The translations under genes and the position numbers were made by a program. From Microbacterium lemovicicum (GTDB taxonomy: Bacteria > Actinomycetota > Actinomycetes > Actinomycetales > Microbacteriaceae), in assembly GCF_003991875.1 (NCBI RefSeq), contig NZ_CP031423.1, positions 1,364,001-1,428,000 of the forward strand: a DNA stretch of 64,000 nt. Direction: 5' to 3'. Below, in pieces: positions 25,558-34,396 of the stretch (its first letter is position 1; each line of letters opens with the position of its first letter). Under the pieces are notes generated by a model. The model was not told the DNA's origin, ran no database searches, and saw nothing but the letters and a program-made list of their open reading frames with translations.

Positions 25558-26523
25558 GTGCGTAAGATCCCCGCTCTCATCGCCCTCGTCGGACTCGCGA
25601 CCGTCGGACTGGTGGGCTGCTCCGCCGGAGCCACGGAGGCGTGCCCCCGGCCCGCCGCGACGGATCGCAGCACGACCGACCTGATCACGGTGACCGGATC
25701 GACGGATGCTGCGCCCTCCGTGTCGGTCTACACGCCGTTCCACGCCGATGCGACGGCTTTCGCCGACCTCGCCACCGGCTCGGGAACTCCCATCTCGACG
25801 GATGACCAGCTCGTGGTGCTGGACATCTCGCTCTACGACGGCACCACGGGTCAGCCCCTGGTGAAGACCGCCTACGACGGCTCGGACTCGTCGGTCTTCT
25901 CCCTCGCCCGGTGGTCGGAGACCTTCCCGTCGTTCACCGAGGCGCTGCACTGCGCCACGCCCGGCACCCGCACCGTAGTCGCCCTGCCGCCGGACGGCAT
26001 CGCCGCCCAGACGGCCTCGTCGGTCGGACTCGCCGAAGGCGACTCCGCCATCGCCGTCGTGGACGTCCGCAAGACGTACCTGCCGAAGGCCGACGGCGCC
26101 GACCAGTACAACGACGCACTCGGGATGCCCACCGTCGTGCGGGCGCCCGACGGACGGCCGGGCATCATCGTCCCCGACGCCGCGGCGCCGTCCGACCTCG
26201 TGGTGCAGACGCTCAAGAAGGGCGACGGCGACGTCGTCACCGGCGATCAGCCGGTGCGCGTGGCCATGACGGGCGTCACCTGGGACAACCCGCGGCGCAC
26301 GACGTTCACCGACACCTGGGGCTCCGAGCCCGTCTCGGTCGACCTGAGCACCGAGTCTGACGCCTTCCGGAGCGCGATCGAGGGCAAGACGGTCGGCTCG
26401 CAGGTGCTCGTGGTGATCCCGCCCGACCAGCTGGGCGACACGCCGCCGGCCGGTGTCACAGCGGGGGAGACGGTCGTCTACGTCGTGGACATCCTCGGTG
26501 TGGACGCGACCGCCGCGAAGTGA
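25558..26523 (+). CDS. FKBP-type peptidyl-prolyl isomerase-like lipoprotein
   Basis: A 321-residue exported lipoprotein: basic start, hydrophobic core and lipobox LVGC with cysteine near residue 21. Two FKBP-like regions follow (roughly 75-175 and 215-315; the second has VRVAMTGVTW and GSQVLVVIPPDQLGD), separated by a linker with PGIIVPDAAAPSDLV. Such tandem FKBP lipoproteins occur next to pafBC in actinobacteria and probably assist folding outside the membrane. Isomerase activity is not assured, since I cannot confirm the aromatic pocket residues. Confidence 0.85.
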   Translation: MRKIPALIALVGLATVGLVGCSAGATEACPRPAATDRSTTDLITVTGSTDAAPSVSVYTPFHADATAFADLATGSGTPISTDDQLVVLDISLYDGTTGQPLVKTAYDGSDSSVFSLARWSETFPSFTEALHCATPGTRTVVALPPDGIAAQTASSVGLAEGDSAIAVVDVRKTYLPKADGADQYNDALGMPTVVRAPDGRPGIIVPDAAAPSDLVVQTLKKGDGDVVTGDQPVRVAMTGVTWDNPRRTTFTDTWGSEPVSVDLSTESDAFRSAIEGKTVGSQVLVVIPPDQLGDTPPAGVTAGETVVYVVDILGVDATAAK

Positions 26524-26555
26524 CCGGCGCCCGGCGCCGCGGCATCCCTCGCCTC

Positions 26556-26561
26556 TAGGAT
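26556..26561 (+). promoter_or_regulatory. Putative -10 element (TAGGAT) of a leaderless promoter
   Basis: TAGGAT lies 6 nt before the GTG start of pafB at 26568. A purine run between them could act as a very weak ribosome site, but the spacing fits the leaderless series. Confidence 0.5.
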
Positions 26562-26567
26562 GAGGGA

Positions 26568-27563
26568 GTGCCTTCGAACACCCCTGCGAAGAATCCTCCT
26601 GAGGAGCGGCTCGTCAACCTCGTCGTGGCGCTCATGGCGACCGAGCAGGGGCTGACGAAGGACACGATCCTCTCGTCCGTCGCCGGATACCGCGAGCAGA
26701 ACGAGGCGGGCGCGTCCAAGGACGCCCTCGAGAAGATGTTCGAGCGCGACAAGGAAAGCCTGCGCGGCCTCGGCGTCCCGATCGAGACGATCGGCGACTG
26801 GGCCGATCCCGACGACCTCCGCGAGGCGCGCTATCGGGTGCCCGTCTCGGAGTACGAGCTGCCCGCCGACATCGAGTTCTCGCCGGCGGAGGTGGCTCTG
26901 CTGACCCTCGCCGGCGGCGTCTGGTCGCAGAGCTCGATGTCGGACGACGCTCGCAGCGGTCTGCGCAAGATCCGCGCCCTGGGCAACACGGTCGACGAGC
27001 CGATCATCGGCTTCTCGCCGCGGATCAGCATCCACGAGCCGGCCTTCGGCCCGCTCAAGCAGGCCATCGAGCAGTGCCGCACGGTCTCGTTCCCCTACCT
27101 CAAGCCGGGGGAGGACGCGCCGCGCGCCCGGCGGCTGCGGCCCCTCGCGCTCGTCGAGTACGACGCCCGGTGGCACGTCTATGGGGTCGACCTCGACGTG
27201 GACGCCGATCGCACGTTCCTGCTCTCGCGCATCACCGGCGACGTCGTGGTGCACCGCCAGACGTTCCCCGCCGCGCTGCGCGAGGGCGCCGGCGACCGCG
27301 CCCTCGCGGGCCTGGAGGAGCTCGCCGCCCGCCAGCGCGCCCTGCTCGAGGTCGACCCAGGCACGGAGGCCGCCCTCCGGCTCGGTCGCCGGGGCTTCGC
27401 CGCGGAGCAGGGCATCCACGTGCCCTACGTCGACGTGCACATCTTCGCCGACGAGCTCGCCTCGTACGGACCCGAGGTGCGCGTGGTGGAGCCCGCCGCG
27501 CTGCGCGACCAGGTCATCGCGCGGCTCGAGGCGACCCTGGCCGTCCACGGGGGTGCACGATGA
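26568..27563 (+). CDS. pafB: WYL-domain transcriptional regulator PafB
   Basis: A 331-residue HTH-WYL protein. The N-terminal ~75 residues form a winged helix (PEERLVNLVVALMATEQGLTK), followed by the WYL region (KQAIEQCRTVSFPYLKPGE; RRLRPLALVEYDARWHVYGVDLD) and the WCX extension at the C-terminus. With PafC it forms the mycobacterial PafBC activator of the LexA-independent DNA-damage response; the WYL domains are thought to sense single-stranded DNA. The stop overlaps the pafC start (ATGA), fitting a heterodimer made in equal amounts. Confidence 0.93.
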   Translation: MPSNTPAKNPPEERLVNLVVALMATEQGLTKDTILSSVAGYREQNEAGASKDALEKMFERDKESLRGLGVPIETIGDWADPDDLREARYRVPVSEYELPADIEFSPAEVALLTLAGGVWSQSSMSDDARSGLRKIRALGNTVDEPIIGFSPRISIHEPAFGPLKQAIEQCRTVSFPYLKPGEDAPRARRLRPLALVEYDARWHVYGVDLDVDADRTFLLSRITGDVVVHRQTFPAALREGAGDRALAGLEELAARQRALLEVDPGTEAALRLGRRGFAAEQGIHVPYVDVHIFADELASYGPEVRVVEPAALRDQVIARLEATLAVHGGAR

Positions 27564-28519
27564 GCCCGCGACCTCTGGTGGCCACGGATCGCGCCGCCCT
27601 CATGCTGCAGCTGGTGCCCTACCTGCTGGGCAAGGGCGAGGTCTCGGTGGCGGAGGCCGCCGACGAGTTCGACGTGACACCCGACCAGATGCGCTCGATG
27701 GTCGAGAAACTGACCGTCATCGGCCTTCCCGGCGAGCGCGGCTACTGGCAGATGTCCAACGACCTGTTCGACATCGATTGGGACCTCCTCGACCAGCGCG
27801 ACCTCATCGTGATCACCAACACCGTCGGCCTCGAGCGCTCGCCCAAGCTGACGGCGCGCGAGGCGGCCGCCCTGCTCGCCGGCCTGCAGCTCGCCCGCAC
27901 CGTGCCCGGCTTCGGCGACAGCGCCCTGTTCGCCGGGCTGCTGGCCAAGCTCGCGCGCGGCGCCTCGGGCGCGCCCGCCGACGTCATCGTGGCGCCGGGG
28001 CCGGTGTCCGAGGTGCGCGACACGGTCGCCGAGGCGCTCCAACGGCAGGTGGCGGTGTCGTTCACCTACAAGGCTCCGGATGCCGGACCCACGACGCGCA
28101 CGGTCGACCCGGTGAAGGTGCACATCGCCACGGGCAACTGGTACCTGCAGGGGTGGTGCCACATGCGCCAGGCCATGCGGACGTTCCACCTCGATCGGGT
28201 GAGCGAGCTGGTGCTGACCGACATGCCCGTCACCCACGGCGGCGAGCCCGTGCCGGCGCCGTTCACCCCCGCAGAAGACGACATCGTCGTGCGCATCCGC
28301 TACGCACCCTCCGTCGCGCCGCTGCTGGGCGACTACCTCGGACGGGCCGACATCGTCGCCGACGGCGACCTCGTCGTGGCATCCCTCCGGCTCCCAGACG
28401 AGAACGCCCTCCGCCGGATCGCCGCCCGCCGGGGCGGTTCGGTGGAGATCCTCGATCCGCCCGCCGCGCGGCAGGCCGCCGCCGCATGGGCCGAGGCGGG
28501 TCTGGCGCAGTACCGCTGA
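27560..28519 (+). CDS. pafC: WYL-domain transcriptional regulator PafC
   Basis: A 319-residue partner of PafB with the same layout: winged helix (LMLQLVPYLLGKGEVSVAEAA; TPDQMRSMVEKLTVIGLPG), WYL domain (QRQVAVSFTYKAPDAG; RTVDPVKVHIATGNWYLQGW) and WCX C-terminus. It starts at ATG 27560 inside the pafB stop. The frame is open further upstream but that part is antisense-like noise over pafB. Known role of the family: binds beside RNA polymerase to activate recA and other repair promoters. Confidence 0.93.
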   Translation: MSPRPLVATDRAALMLQLVPYLLGKGEVSVAEAADEFDVTPDQMRSMVEKLTVIGLPGERGYWQMSNDLFDIDWDLLDQRDLIVITNTVGLERSPKLTAREAAALLAGLQLARTVPGFGDSALFAGLLAKLARGASGAPADVIVAPGPVSEVRDTVAEALQRQVAVSFTYKAPDAGPTTRTVDPVKVHIATGNWYLQGWCHMRQAMRTFHLDRVSELVLTDMPVTHGGEPVPAPFTPAEDDIVVRIRYAPSVAPLLGDYLGRADIVADGDLVVASLRLPDENALRRIAARRGGSVEILDPPAARQAAAAWAEAGLAQYR

Positions 28520-28594
28520 CGCCCGTCCGCGGGGCGACGCGATCTCGTGCCCAGCGCGACCCCGCGCTTCTGCCCGGGCTCGGGCGGGCAGGGT

Positions 28595-28600
28595 TAGACT
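28595..28600 (+). promoter_or_regulatory. Putative -10 element (TAGACT) for tatA
   Basis: TAGACT lies in the 113-bp pafC-tatA gap and would give a leader of about 26 nt containing the ribosome site aggaga (28621-28626) before ATG 28633. Confidence 0.45.
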
Positions 28601-28632
28601 TGTCGGACCCCGCTTACGCTAGGAGAAACACC

Positions 28633-28911
28633 ATGCTTGGCAATCTGACCGGATGGCACTTCCTGATCCTGCTCGCGGTGATCCTGCTCGTCTTCGGTGC
28701 CGCGAAGCTGCCCGCACTGGCCAAGAGCATGGGGCAGTCCGCCCGCGTGTTCAAGGGTGAGATCAAGGCGATGAAGGAAGAGGACGCCGCGACGGCGGCC
28801 CCCGTCGCCACGAACACCGCGGCCCCGCAGCCCACCGTCGCTCCCGTCGTCGCCGACGCACCCGTGAGTGCACCGGCGCACAGCTCGGGTGCCGCCGACA
28901 CCAAGCCCTGA
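28633..28911 (+). CDS. tatA: Sec-independent translocase subunit TatA
   Basis: A 92-residue TatA: one N-terminal transmembrane helix (GWHFLILLAVILLVFGAAKLP) followed by the conserved FGxxKLP hinge and an amphipathic helix (LAKSMGQSARVFKGEIKAM), then an alanine/proline-rich tail. It polymerises to form the pore for folded twin-arginine substrates. The ribosome site is aggaga, 7 nt before the ATG. tatC follows directly. Confidence 0.96.
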   Translation: MLGNLTGWHFLILLAVILLVFGAAKLPALAKSMGQSARVFKGEIKAMKEEDAATAAPVATNTAAPQPTVAPVVADAPVSAPAHSSGAADTKP

Positions 28912-28918
28912 TCCGGCG

Positions 28919-29728
28919 GTGACGACGGCGCGTGCGCCGCGCCCGGCGGCGTCGGAGGTGCGGCGCGAGAAGAGGATGTCGCTCGGCCAGCACCTCGTCG
29001 AGCTGCGCAAACGCCTCCTGATCAGCGCCATCGGCCTGGTCGCGGGCATGATCATCGCGTTCTTCCTGGCTGAGCCGATCATCGATCTGCTCACCGTGCC
29101 GATCTCGGTCATCGCCGAGCGCACGGGCAAGGCCGTGCTGAACTTCGACACGGTCACCGGCGCCTTCGACCTGCAGATCCGCATCGCCTTCGCGGTGGGT
29201 CTCATCATCTCGTCGCCCGTGTGGCTGTCGCAGATCTGGCTGTTCATCGCGCCCGGGATGACCCGCAAAGAGGCGCGGTACACGGTGGGCTTCCTCGGAG
29301 CCGCGATTCCGCTGTTCTTCGGCGGCACCTTCGCGGGCTGGCTGATCATGCCGCACATCATCGAGCTCATGTCGAGCTTCGTGCCCGACGGTGCGGCGAA
29401 CTTCTTCCAGTACAGCTACTACTACGACTTCATCCTCAAGCTGCTCCTGGTCGTGGGCGTGGCTTTCGTGCTGCCCGTCTTCCTCGTGCTGCTCAACATC
29501 GCGGGGATCCTCAGCGGCATGGCGATCCTCCGCGGGTGGCGCTTCGCCATCATCGCGATCACGGTCTTCTGCGCCCTCGCGACGCCGGCCGCCGACGTCA
29601 TCTCGATGTTCCTGCTGGCGATCCCGATGCTCGGCCTGTACTTCGCGGCCGTCGGCATCGCGCTCCTCGTCGACCGGCGCCGCGCACGCCGCGCCGCAGC
29701 CGAGCTCGCCGCAGGGGCACCCGCGTGA
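28919..29728 (+). CDS. tatC: Sec-independent translocase subunit TatC
   Basis: A 269-residue TatC with six expected transmembrane helices and the family motifs SLGQHLVELRKRLL at the cytoplasmic N-terminus, which binds the twin-arginine signal, FDTVTGAFDLQIRIAF, and LWIFIAPG-like PVWLSQIWLFIAPGMTRKE. GTG 28919, 7 bp after the tatA stop, is chosen; ATG 28976 directly before SLGQHL is an alternative with agagg abutting it. The stop overlaps the helicase start (GTGA). Confidence 0.95.
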   Translation: MTTARAPRPAASEVRREKRMSLGQHLVELRKRLLISAIGLVAGMIIAFFLAEPIIDLLTVPISVIAERTGKAVLNFDTVTGAFDLQIRIAFAVGLIISSPVWLSQIWLFIAPGMTRKEARYTVGFLGAAIPLFFGGTFAGWLIMPHIIELMSSFVPDGAANFFQYSYYYDFILKLLLVVGVAFVLPVFLVLLNIAGILSGMAILRGWRFAIIAITVFCALATPAADVISMFLLAIPMLGLYFAAVGIALLVDRRRARRAAAELAAGAPA

Positions 29729-32241
29729 GCGAACCCAGTCCGGCGGAGCGGTTCGCGAACGCGCGACAGCGGCAGTCCCATCCGGTGACGGCCGCGTTCG
29801 CGGCATCCCAGAGATTCGAGCTCGATCCCTTCCAGATGGCCGGATGCCAGGCGCTCGAGGACGGCCGCAGCGTGCTGGTCGCCGCGCCCACGGGTGCCGG
29901 CAAGACGATCGTCGGGGAGTTCGCGATCCACCTCGCGATGCTCGAGGACGGCGACAAGGCGTTCTACACGACCCCCATCAAGGCGCTGTCGAACCAGAAG
30001 TTCCGCGAGCTCCAGGACGTCTACGGTCCCGAGAACGTCGGACTGCTCACCGGCGACACCAACATCAACGGCAACGCCCGCGTCGTGGTCATGACCACCG
30101 AGGTGCTGCGCAACATGCTCTACGCCGACTCGGCCGCGCTCCGCGGACTGCGGTTCGTCGTGATGGACGAGGTGCACTACCTCGCCGACCGGTTCCGCGG
30201 GGCGGTGTGGGAGGAGATCATCATCCACCTGCCGTCGCGCGTGCGGCTGGTGTCGCTGTCGGCGACCGTGTCGAACGCCGAGGAGTTCGGCGACTGGCTC
30301 GACACCGTGCGCGGCGACACGGAGGTGATCGTCTCCGAGGTGCGGCCCGTCCCGCTGGAGCAGCACGTGCTCGTGCGCGGAGACCTCCTGCCGCTCTTCG
30401 ACGACCGGGCCGGGATCGCCACCGCGCAGGTCAATCAGGAGCTCATGCGCATCCGCTCCTTCAAGGGGCCGACGTACGAGAACAACCGCCGTGCCTCGTC
30501 GTTCCGCTCCGCCGAGGGCGGCCGATCGCAGGGGCACAGCGACCGGAGCGGCGGCTACGGGTCGTCGGGACGCCGTCCGCACAAGGGCGGGCAGCGTCCG
30601 GTGCGCTCGGCCAACGTCCAGCGCATCGAGCGGCTCGACCGTCCGGACGTCGTGCAGCTGCTGCAGCGCTCCACCCTCCTGCCGGCCATCTTCTTCATCT
30701 TCTCGCGCGTGGGCTGCGACGCCGCGGTGCAGCAGGTGCGGCGATCGGGCCTGCGGCTCACCGATCAGGACGAGCGGCGCGAGATCCGCGCGATCGTGGA
30801 GGAGCGCACCCGCACCCTCCGCGACGAGGATCTCGCTGTGCTCGGGTACCACGAGTGGCTCGACAACCTCGAGCGCGGAGTGGCCTCCCACCACGCCGGC
30901 CTCCTGCCCGCCTTCAAGGAGGTCGTGGAGGAGCTCTTCCGCCTGAAGCTCGTCAAGGTCGTCTTCGCCACCGAGACGCTGGCGCTCGGCATCAACATGC
31001 CGGCGCGCACGGTGGTGCTCGAGAAGCTCGAGAAGTTCAACGGCGAGGCCCGGGTGGCCATCACGTCGGGGGAGTACACGCAGCTCACCGGCCGTGCCGG
31101 GCGCCGCGGCATCGACGTCGAGGGACACGCGGTCGTGCAGTGGACCGAGGGCATGGATCCGCAGCAGGTCGCCGCGCTCGCGTCCCGTCGCACGTATCCG
31201 CTGAACTCGAGCTTCCGCCCCACGTACAACATGGCGGTCAACCTCATCGACCAGTTCGGCCGGCCGCGCGCCCGCGAGATCCTCGAGTCCTCGTTCGCGC
31301 AGTTCCAGGCCGACCGCGCCGTGGTCGGCCTCGCCCGCCAGGTGCGCGAGGCCGAGGAGTCGCTGCAGGGCTACCAGCAGGCCATGACCTGCCATCAGGG
31401 CGACTTCGCGGAGTACTCCTCGATCCGCCGCGAGCTCAGCGACCTCGAGAAGCTGAATCGCAAGGACGCCAACGCCTCGCGGGCCACCCGCGACACCCGT
31501 CAGCGACAGCTCGCCTCGCTCCGGCGGCGCATGCAGCGGCACCCCTGCCACTCCTGCCCCGAGCGCGAGTCCCACGCACGGTGGGCGGAGCGCTACTGGA
31601 AGCTCAAGCGCGCCACCGACAAGACCCGCGAGCAGATCCGTACGCGCACGGGCACTGTGGCGCGCGTGTTCGACCGCGTCGTGGAGGTGCTGCGCTCCCT
31701 CGACTACGTGCGCATCGAGGACGACGGCGCGACGACGCTGACCCCCGCCGGTCGCACGATGCGGCGCATCTACGGCGAGCGCGACCTGCTGGTCGCCGAG
31801 TCGCTGCGACTGGGCATCTGGGACGACCTGGATGCCCCGTCCCTGGCCGCACTGGCGTGCAGCCTGGTCTACGAGCCGCGCCGCGACGAGTCCGATCCGG
31901 GTGAGCACGGGATGCCGCGAGGACCGTTCCGCACCGCCCTGGCCCGTACGCAGGAGCTGTGGCAGAGGCTGGACGACCTCGAGCAGGATCACCACCTGCC
32001 CGGCACGCTTCCGGTGTCCGCCGGTCTGGCGTTCGCCATGCACGGCTGGGCCCGGGGCGACATGCTCGATCGCGTCCTGGCGAACGCCGACATGGCGGCC
32101 GGTGACTTCGTACGGTGGAGCAAGCAGACGATCGACCTCCTCGATCAGCTGTCGCTCGTGGCGGACGGTGCCGTCGCCACGACGGCCCGCAAGGCGCTGG
32201 ACTCCGTCCGGCGCGGAATCGTGGCCTACAGCACGGTCTGA
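29725..32241 (+). CDS. HelY/Ski2-like DEAD/DEAH-box RNA helicase
   Basis: An 838-residue Ski2-like helicase. Motif I APTGAGKTI (~54-62), Ia TTPIKALSNQKF, II DEVHYLADRFRG (~148), III SLSATVSN, then a glycine/serine/arginine insertion (~255-290) before the second RecA domain, with ASHHAGLLPAFKEVVEELF, FATETLALGINMPART, and motif VI QLTGRAGRRG (~453-462). A CHSCPERESH cysteine pair near residue 610 is typical of actinobacterial HelY. It overlaps tatC by 4 bp. The conserved tatA-tatC-helY order is known across actinobacteria; the RNA target is not. Confidence 0.94.
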   Translation: MSEPSPAERFANARQRQSHPVTAAFAASQRFELDPFQMAGCQALEDGRSVLVAAPTGAGKTIVGEFAIHLAMLEDGDKAFYTTPIKALSNQKFRELQDVYGPENVGLLTGDTNINGNARVVVMTTEVLRNMLYADSAALRGLRFVVMDEVHYLADRFRGAVWEEIIIHLPSRVRLVSLSATVSNAEEFGDWLDTVRGDTEVIVSEVRPVPLEQHVLVRGDLLPLFDDRAGIATAQVNQELMRIRSFKGPTYENNRRASSFRSAEGGRSQGHSDRSGGYGSSGRRPHKGGQRPVRSANVQRIERLDRPDVVQLLQRSTLLPAIFFIFSRVGCDAAVQQVRRSGLRLTDQDERREIRAIVEERTRTLRDEDLAVLGYHEWLDNLERGVASHHAGLLPAFKEVVEELFRLKLVKVVFATETLALGINMPARTVVLEKLEKFNGEARVAITSGEYTQLTGRAGRRGIDVEGHAVVQWTEGMDPQQVAALASRRTYPLNSSFRPTYNMAVNLIDQFGRPRAREILESSFAQFQADRAVVGLARQVREAEESLQGYQQAMTCHQGDFAEYSSIRRELSDLEKLNRKDANASRATRDTRQRQLASLRRRMQRHPCHSCPERESHARWAERYWKLKRATDKTREQIRTRTGTVARVFDRVVEVLRSLDYVRIEDDGATTLTPAGRTMRRIYGERDLLVAESLRLGIWDDLDAPSLAALACSLVYEPRRDESDPGEHGMPRGPFRTALARTQELWQRLDDLEQDHHLPGTLPVSAGLAFAMHGWARGDMLDRVLANADMAAGDFVRWSKQTIDLLDQLSLVADGAVATTARKALDSVRRGIVAYSTV

Positions 32242-32292
32242 CGCCCGTCCGCGGCTCGCTCAGCCCTCGGCGGACACCCACCCGTGGCCGCT

Positions 32293-32298
32293 TAGGGT
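32293..32298 (+). promoter_or_regulatory. Putative -10 element (TAGGGT) of a leaderless promoter
   Basis: TAGGGT is followed by 6 nt (ggtggg) and the GTG start of lnt at 32305. The G-rich spacer is too close to act as a normal ribosome site. Confidence 0.45.
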
Positions 32299-32304
32299 GG
32301 TGGG

Positions 32305-33864
32305 GTGCCTGCCGCGTCCCGCCCCCTGCTGCCGCTCTGGGCCGCGGTCGCGAGCTCGGTCGCGGGCGGGCTGCTGCTGACCACTGCGTTCCCGGCGCTG
32401 GGCTGGTGGCCGATGGCCTTCCCCTCCGTCGTGCTCGCGCTCGTCGGGCTGGTGGGGCGCCGCATGTGGTCGTCCGTCCTGGTCGGCTTCGCCTTCGGCG
32501 CGGCGTTCTTCTTCGTGAACCTGTTCTTCACCGCGCGCTACCTCGGCCCCGTCCCGTGGATCGCCCTGTCGATGCTCGAGGCGCTCCTGACGGCCGCGTT
32601 CGCGGTGCCGATCACGCTGGCCTACCGGTGGCTGCCCCGCGTCATGCCGGGCGCAGCATCCCGTCTGCTCCTCCTGCCCGCGCTGGTGGGGGCGCTGTGG
32701 ACCCTCCGCGAGCAGATCGTCGGGTCGTGGCCCTATGGTGGGTTCCCCTGGGGGCGCATCGGGGTGACCCAGGTCAGCGGACCGGCCGCCGGGCTGGCGT
32801 CGTGGGTCGGGATGTCGGGTCTCACCTTCCTCGTCGTCCTCCTGTGCGCCATGGCGGTCGAGTACGTGCGGCACGGGCGCTTCCGCAGGTGGCTCGCGGC
32901 GGTCCCCGCTCTGATCGTGGTCGCGGTGCTCTTCCTGGTGCCGGCCTTCCCGACGACGGCCGCCGGTGTGCTGCGCGTCGGCGCCGTGCAGGGCAACGGC
33001 CCCGCCGGCTACTTCGATGAGCGCGAGCCCAACGCCGTGCTGGGGGCGCAGCTCAGCGCCTCCGAGCCGCTGCAGGGCGAGAAGATCGACGTGCTGCTGT
33101 GGCCCGAGGGCGGCATCGACTCCGACCCGACGTCCAACCGCTCGACCGCCTTCGTGCTCGACCGTCTCGGGGAGAGCCTCGACGCGCCCCTTATCATCGC
33201 GGCGGCCACCGGCCGCGGCGACCTCTTCTACAATTCCTCGATGCTCTGGCGCGCGGGCGAGGGCGCCGTGCAGACGTACGACAAGCGGCATCCCGTGCCC
33301 TTCGGCGAATACGTCCCCGACCGGTCGTTCTGGGAGAAGCTGTCGCCCGACCTCATCGGGCTCATCGGCCGGGAGTACACCCCGGGCACGGCATCGCCCC
33401 TCTTCGACCTGAACGGCGTGGGTGTGGGCCTCGCGATCTGCTTCGACGTGATCTACGACGACGTCATCTGGGACGGCGCGGCCGAGGGAGCCGAGGTCTA
33501 CATGTTCCAGACCAACAACGCCGACTTCCGGGGCACGGACGAGAACCTGCAGCAGCTCGCCTTCGCGCGCATGCGCGCCATCGAGACGGGCCGGTCGGTG
33601 GTGAACCTGTCGACCGTCGGCACGAGCCAGGTGATCACCGCTGATGGCGCGGCCATCGACGGACTGACCGAGGACGTGGCGGGTCACATGATCACGGACG
33701 TGCCGCTGCGGACGGGTCTCACCCCCGCCGTGGTCGCCGGCCCGTGGATCAAGATCTCGCTCGGCTGGGGGAGTCTCGCGGCCCTCGCCCTGCTGGGCTT
33801 GACGCAGGCGGTGCGGCGCCGCCGCAACGCGAAGACGCCGGCCCCCGTGGGGACCGGCGTCTGA
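32305..33864 (+). CDS. lnt: Apolipoprotein N-acyltransferase Lnt
   Basis: A 519-residue membrane enzyme: about six N-terminal transmembrane helices (~10-220), an extracytoplasmic nitrilase-fold domain (~230-480) and a last helix. The catalytic triad is visible: Glu in LLWPEGG, Lys in YDKRHPVPFGEYVP, and Cys in AICFDVIYDD. It adds the third acyl chain to the N-terminal cysteine of lipoproteins after Lgt and LspA have acted. Substrates in this window include the FKBP lipoprotein and the one at 48223. The 3' end forms a hairpin. Confidence 0.95.
   Translation: MPAASRPLLPLWAAVASSVAGGLLLTTAFPALGWWPMAFPSVVLALVGLVGRRMWSSVLVGFAFGAAFFFVNLFFTARYLGPVPWIALSMLEALLTAAFAVPITLAYRWLPRVMPGAASRLLLLPALVGALWTLREQIVGSWPYGGFPWGRIGVTQVSGPAAGLASWVGMSGLTFLVVLLCAMAVEYVRHGRFRRWLAAVPALIVVAVLFLVPAFPTTAAGVLRVGAVQGNGPAGYFDEREPNAVLGAQLSASEPLQGEKIDVLLWPEGGIDSDPTSNRSTAFVLDRLGESLDAPLIIAAATGRGDLFYNSSMLWRAGEGAVQTYDKRHPVPFGEYVPDRSFWEKLSPDLIGLIGREYTPGTASPLFDLNGVGVGLAICFDVIYDDVIWDGAAEGAEVYMFQTNNADFRGTDENLQQLAFARMRAIETGRSVVNLSTVGTSQVITADGAAIDGLTEDVAGHMITDVPLRTGLTPAVVAGPWIKISLGWGSLAALALLGLTQAVRRRRNAKTPAPVGTGV
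33834..33861. terminator. Hairpin at the 3' end of lnt
   Basis: GACGCCGG (33834-33841) pairs with CCGGCGTC (33854-33861), extended inward by CCCC/GGGG around a small loop. It lies between the convergent lnt and rbpA genes, overlapping the last lnt codons, and could terminate either transcript. There is no T-run. Confidence 0.5.
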
Positions 33865-33882
33865 GAACGCGCGTGCGGGGCG

Positions 33883-34266
33883 TCAGGCGCTGAGCTTGTG
33901 CGCGGCGGCGTCGTCACCGGCACCGCGGCGCGACCGCACGTAGGCGAGGCGCTCCTCGAGGAGCTCTTCGAGCTCCGGCACGGTGCGACGCTCCAGGAGC
34001 ATGTCCCAGTGGGTGCGAGCGACCTTGTCCTCGCTGTGGTCGACCGTGGCGGTTCCCTCGCCGATCCGCAGCAGGGCCTCAGCCCCGCAGGTGCGGCATT
34101 CCCAGGCGGGCGGGATCTCGGCGTCCGCCGCGAAGGTCATCGTCGTGTCACGTGCACACACGGTGCAGGTGTAGGTGTGCTGTGCGCGCTCATGGAACAC
34201 GACGCCGTCTTCGCTTTGTAGGCTCTGGGCGCCGAGTCGGATGCCGCGCAGGCTGCGATCTGCCAT
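33883..34266 (-). CDS. rbpA: RNA polymerase-binding protein RbpA
   Basis: A 127-residue RbpA. The N-terminal ADRSLRGIRLGAQSLQSEDG segment, zinc-binding core (YTCTVCARD and ECRTCGAEALL), the basic/linker part and the sigma-interacting helix (KVARTHWDMLLERRTVPELEELLEERL) are all present. RbpA binds the beta' subunit and group I/II sigma factors, stabilises open complexes and affects rifampicin tolerance. ATG 34266 follows gaggacc at good spacing; the longer frame to 34350 was rejected. A sigma-R/SigH-like promoter lies just upstream. Confidence 0.96.
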   Translation of the reverse strand: MADRSLRGIRLGAQSLQSEDGVVFHERAQHTYTCTVCARDTTMTFAADAEIPPAWECRTCGAEALLRIGEGTATVDHSEDKVARTHWDMLLERRTVPELEELLEERLAYVRSRRGAGDDAAAHKLSA

Positions 34267-34296
34267 GTTGTGGTCCTCTCGTCTGCTCTCAGGTAT

Positions 34297-34322
34297 AACG
34301 ACGCCACCTGTGCGGATCATCC
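34297..34322 (-). promoter_or_regulatory. Putative sigma-R/SigH-like promoter of rbpA
   Basis: On the minus strand GGATG, exactly 18 nt, and GTT match the GGAAT-N18-GTT pattern of thiol-oxidative stress sigma factors apart from one base in the -35. In Streptomyces rbpA belongs to the SigR regulon. A transcript from here would have a ~22-nt leader with the ribosome site. Confidence 0.5.
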
Positions 34323-34396
34323 GAAGGACGGGCTTCCCGGCCCCATTCACAGACGATGCTCAGGGCCTTGTGGTTACCACCGCGCGAGCGCCCGGA

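Noticed and set aside
28600..28619. TTGTCGGAC before tatA as a PafBC (RecA-NDp) activation motif
   Set aside because: It resembles TTGTCRGTG only partly and the distance to the next TAnnnT is 6 rather than 8, downstream of the more likely -10. A chance match is more probable.
29422..32043. 873-residue minus-strand and 837-residue plus-strand open frames over the HelY-type helicase
   Set aside because: The helicase frame contains all SF2 motifs in order; the others have biased composition without motifs.
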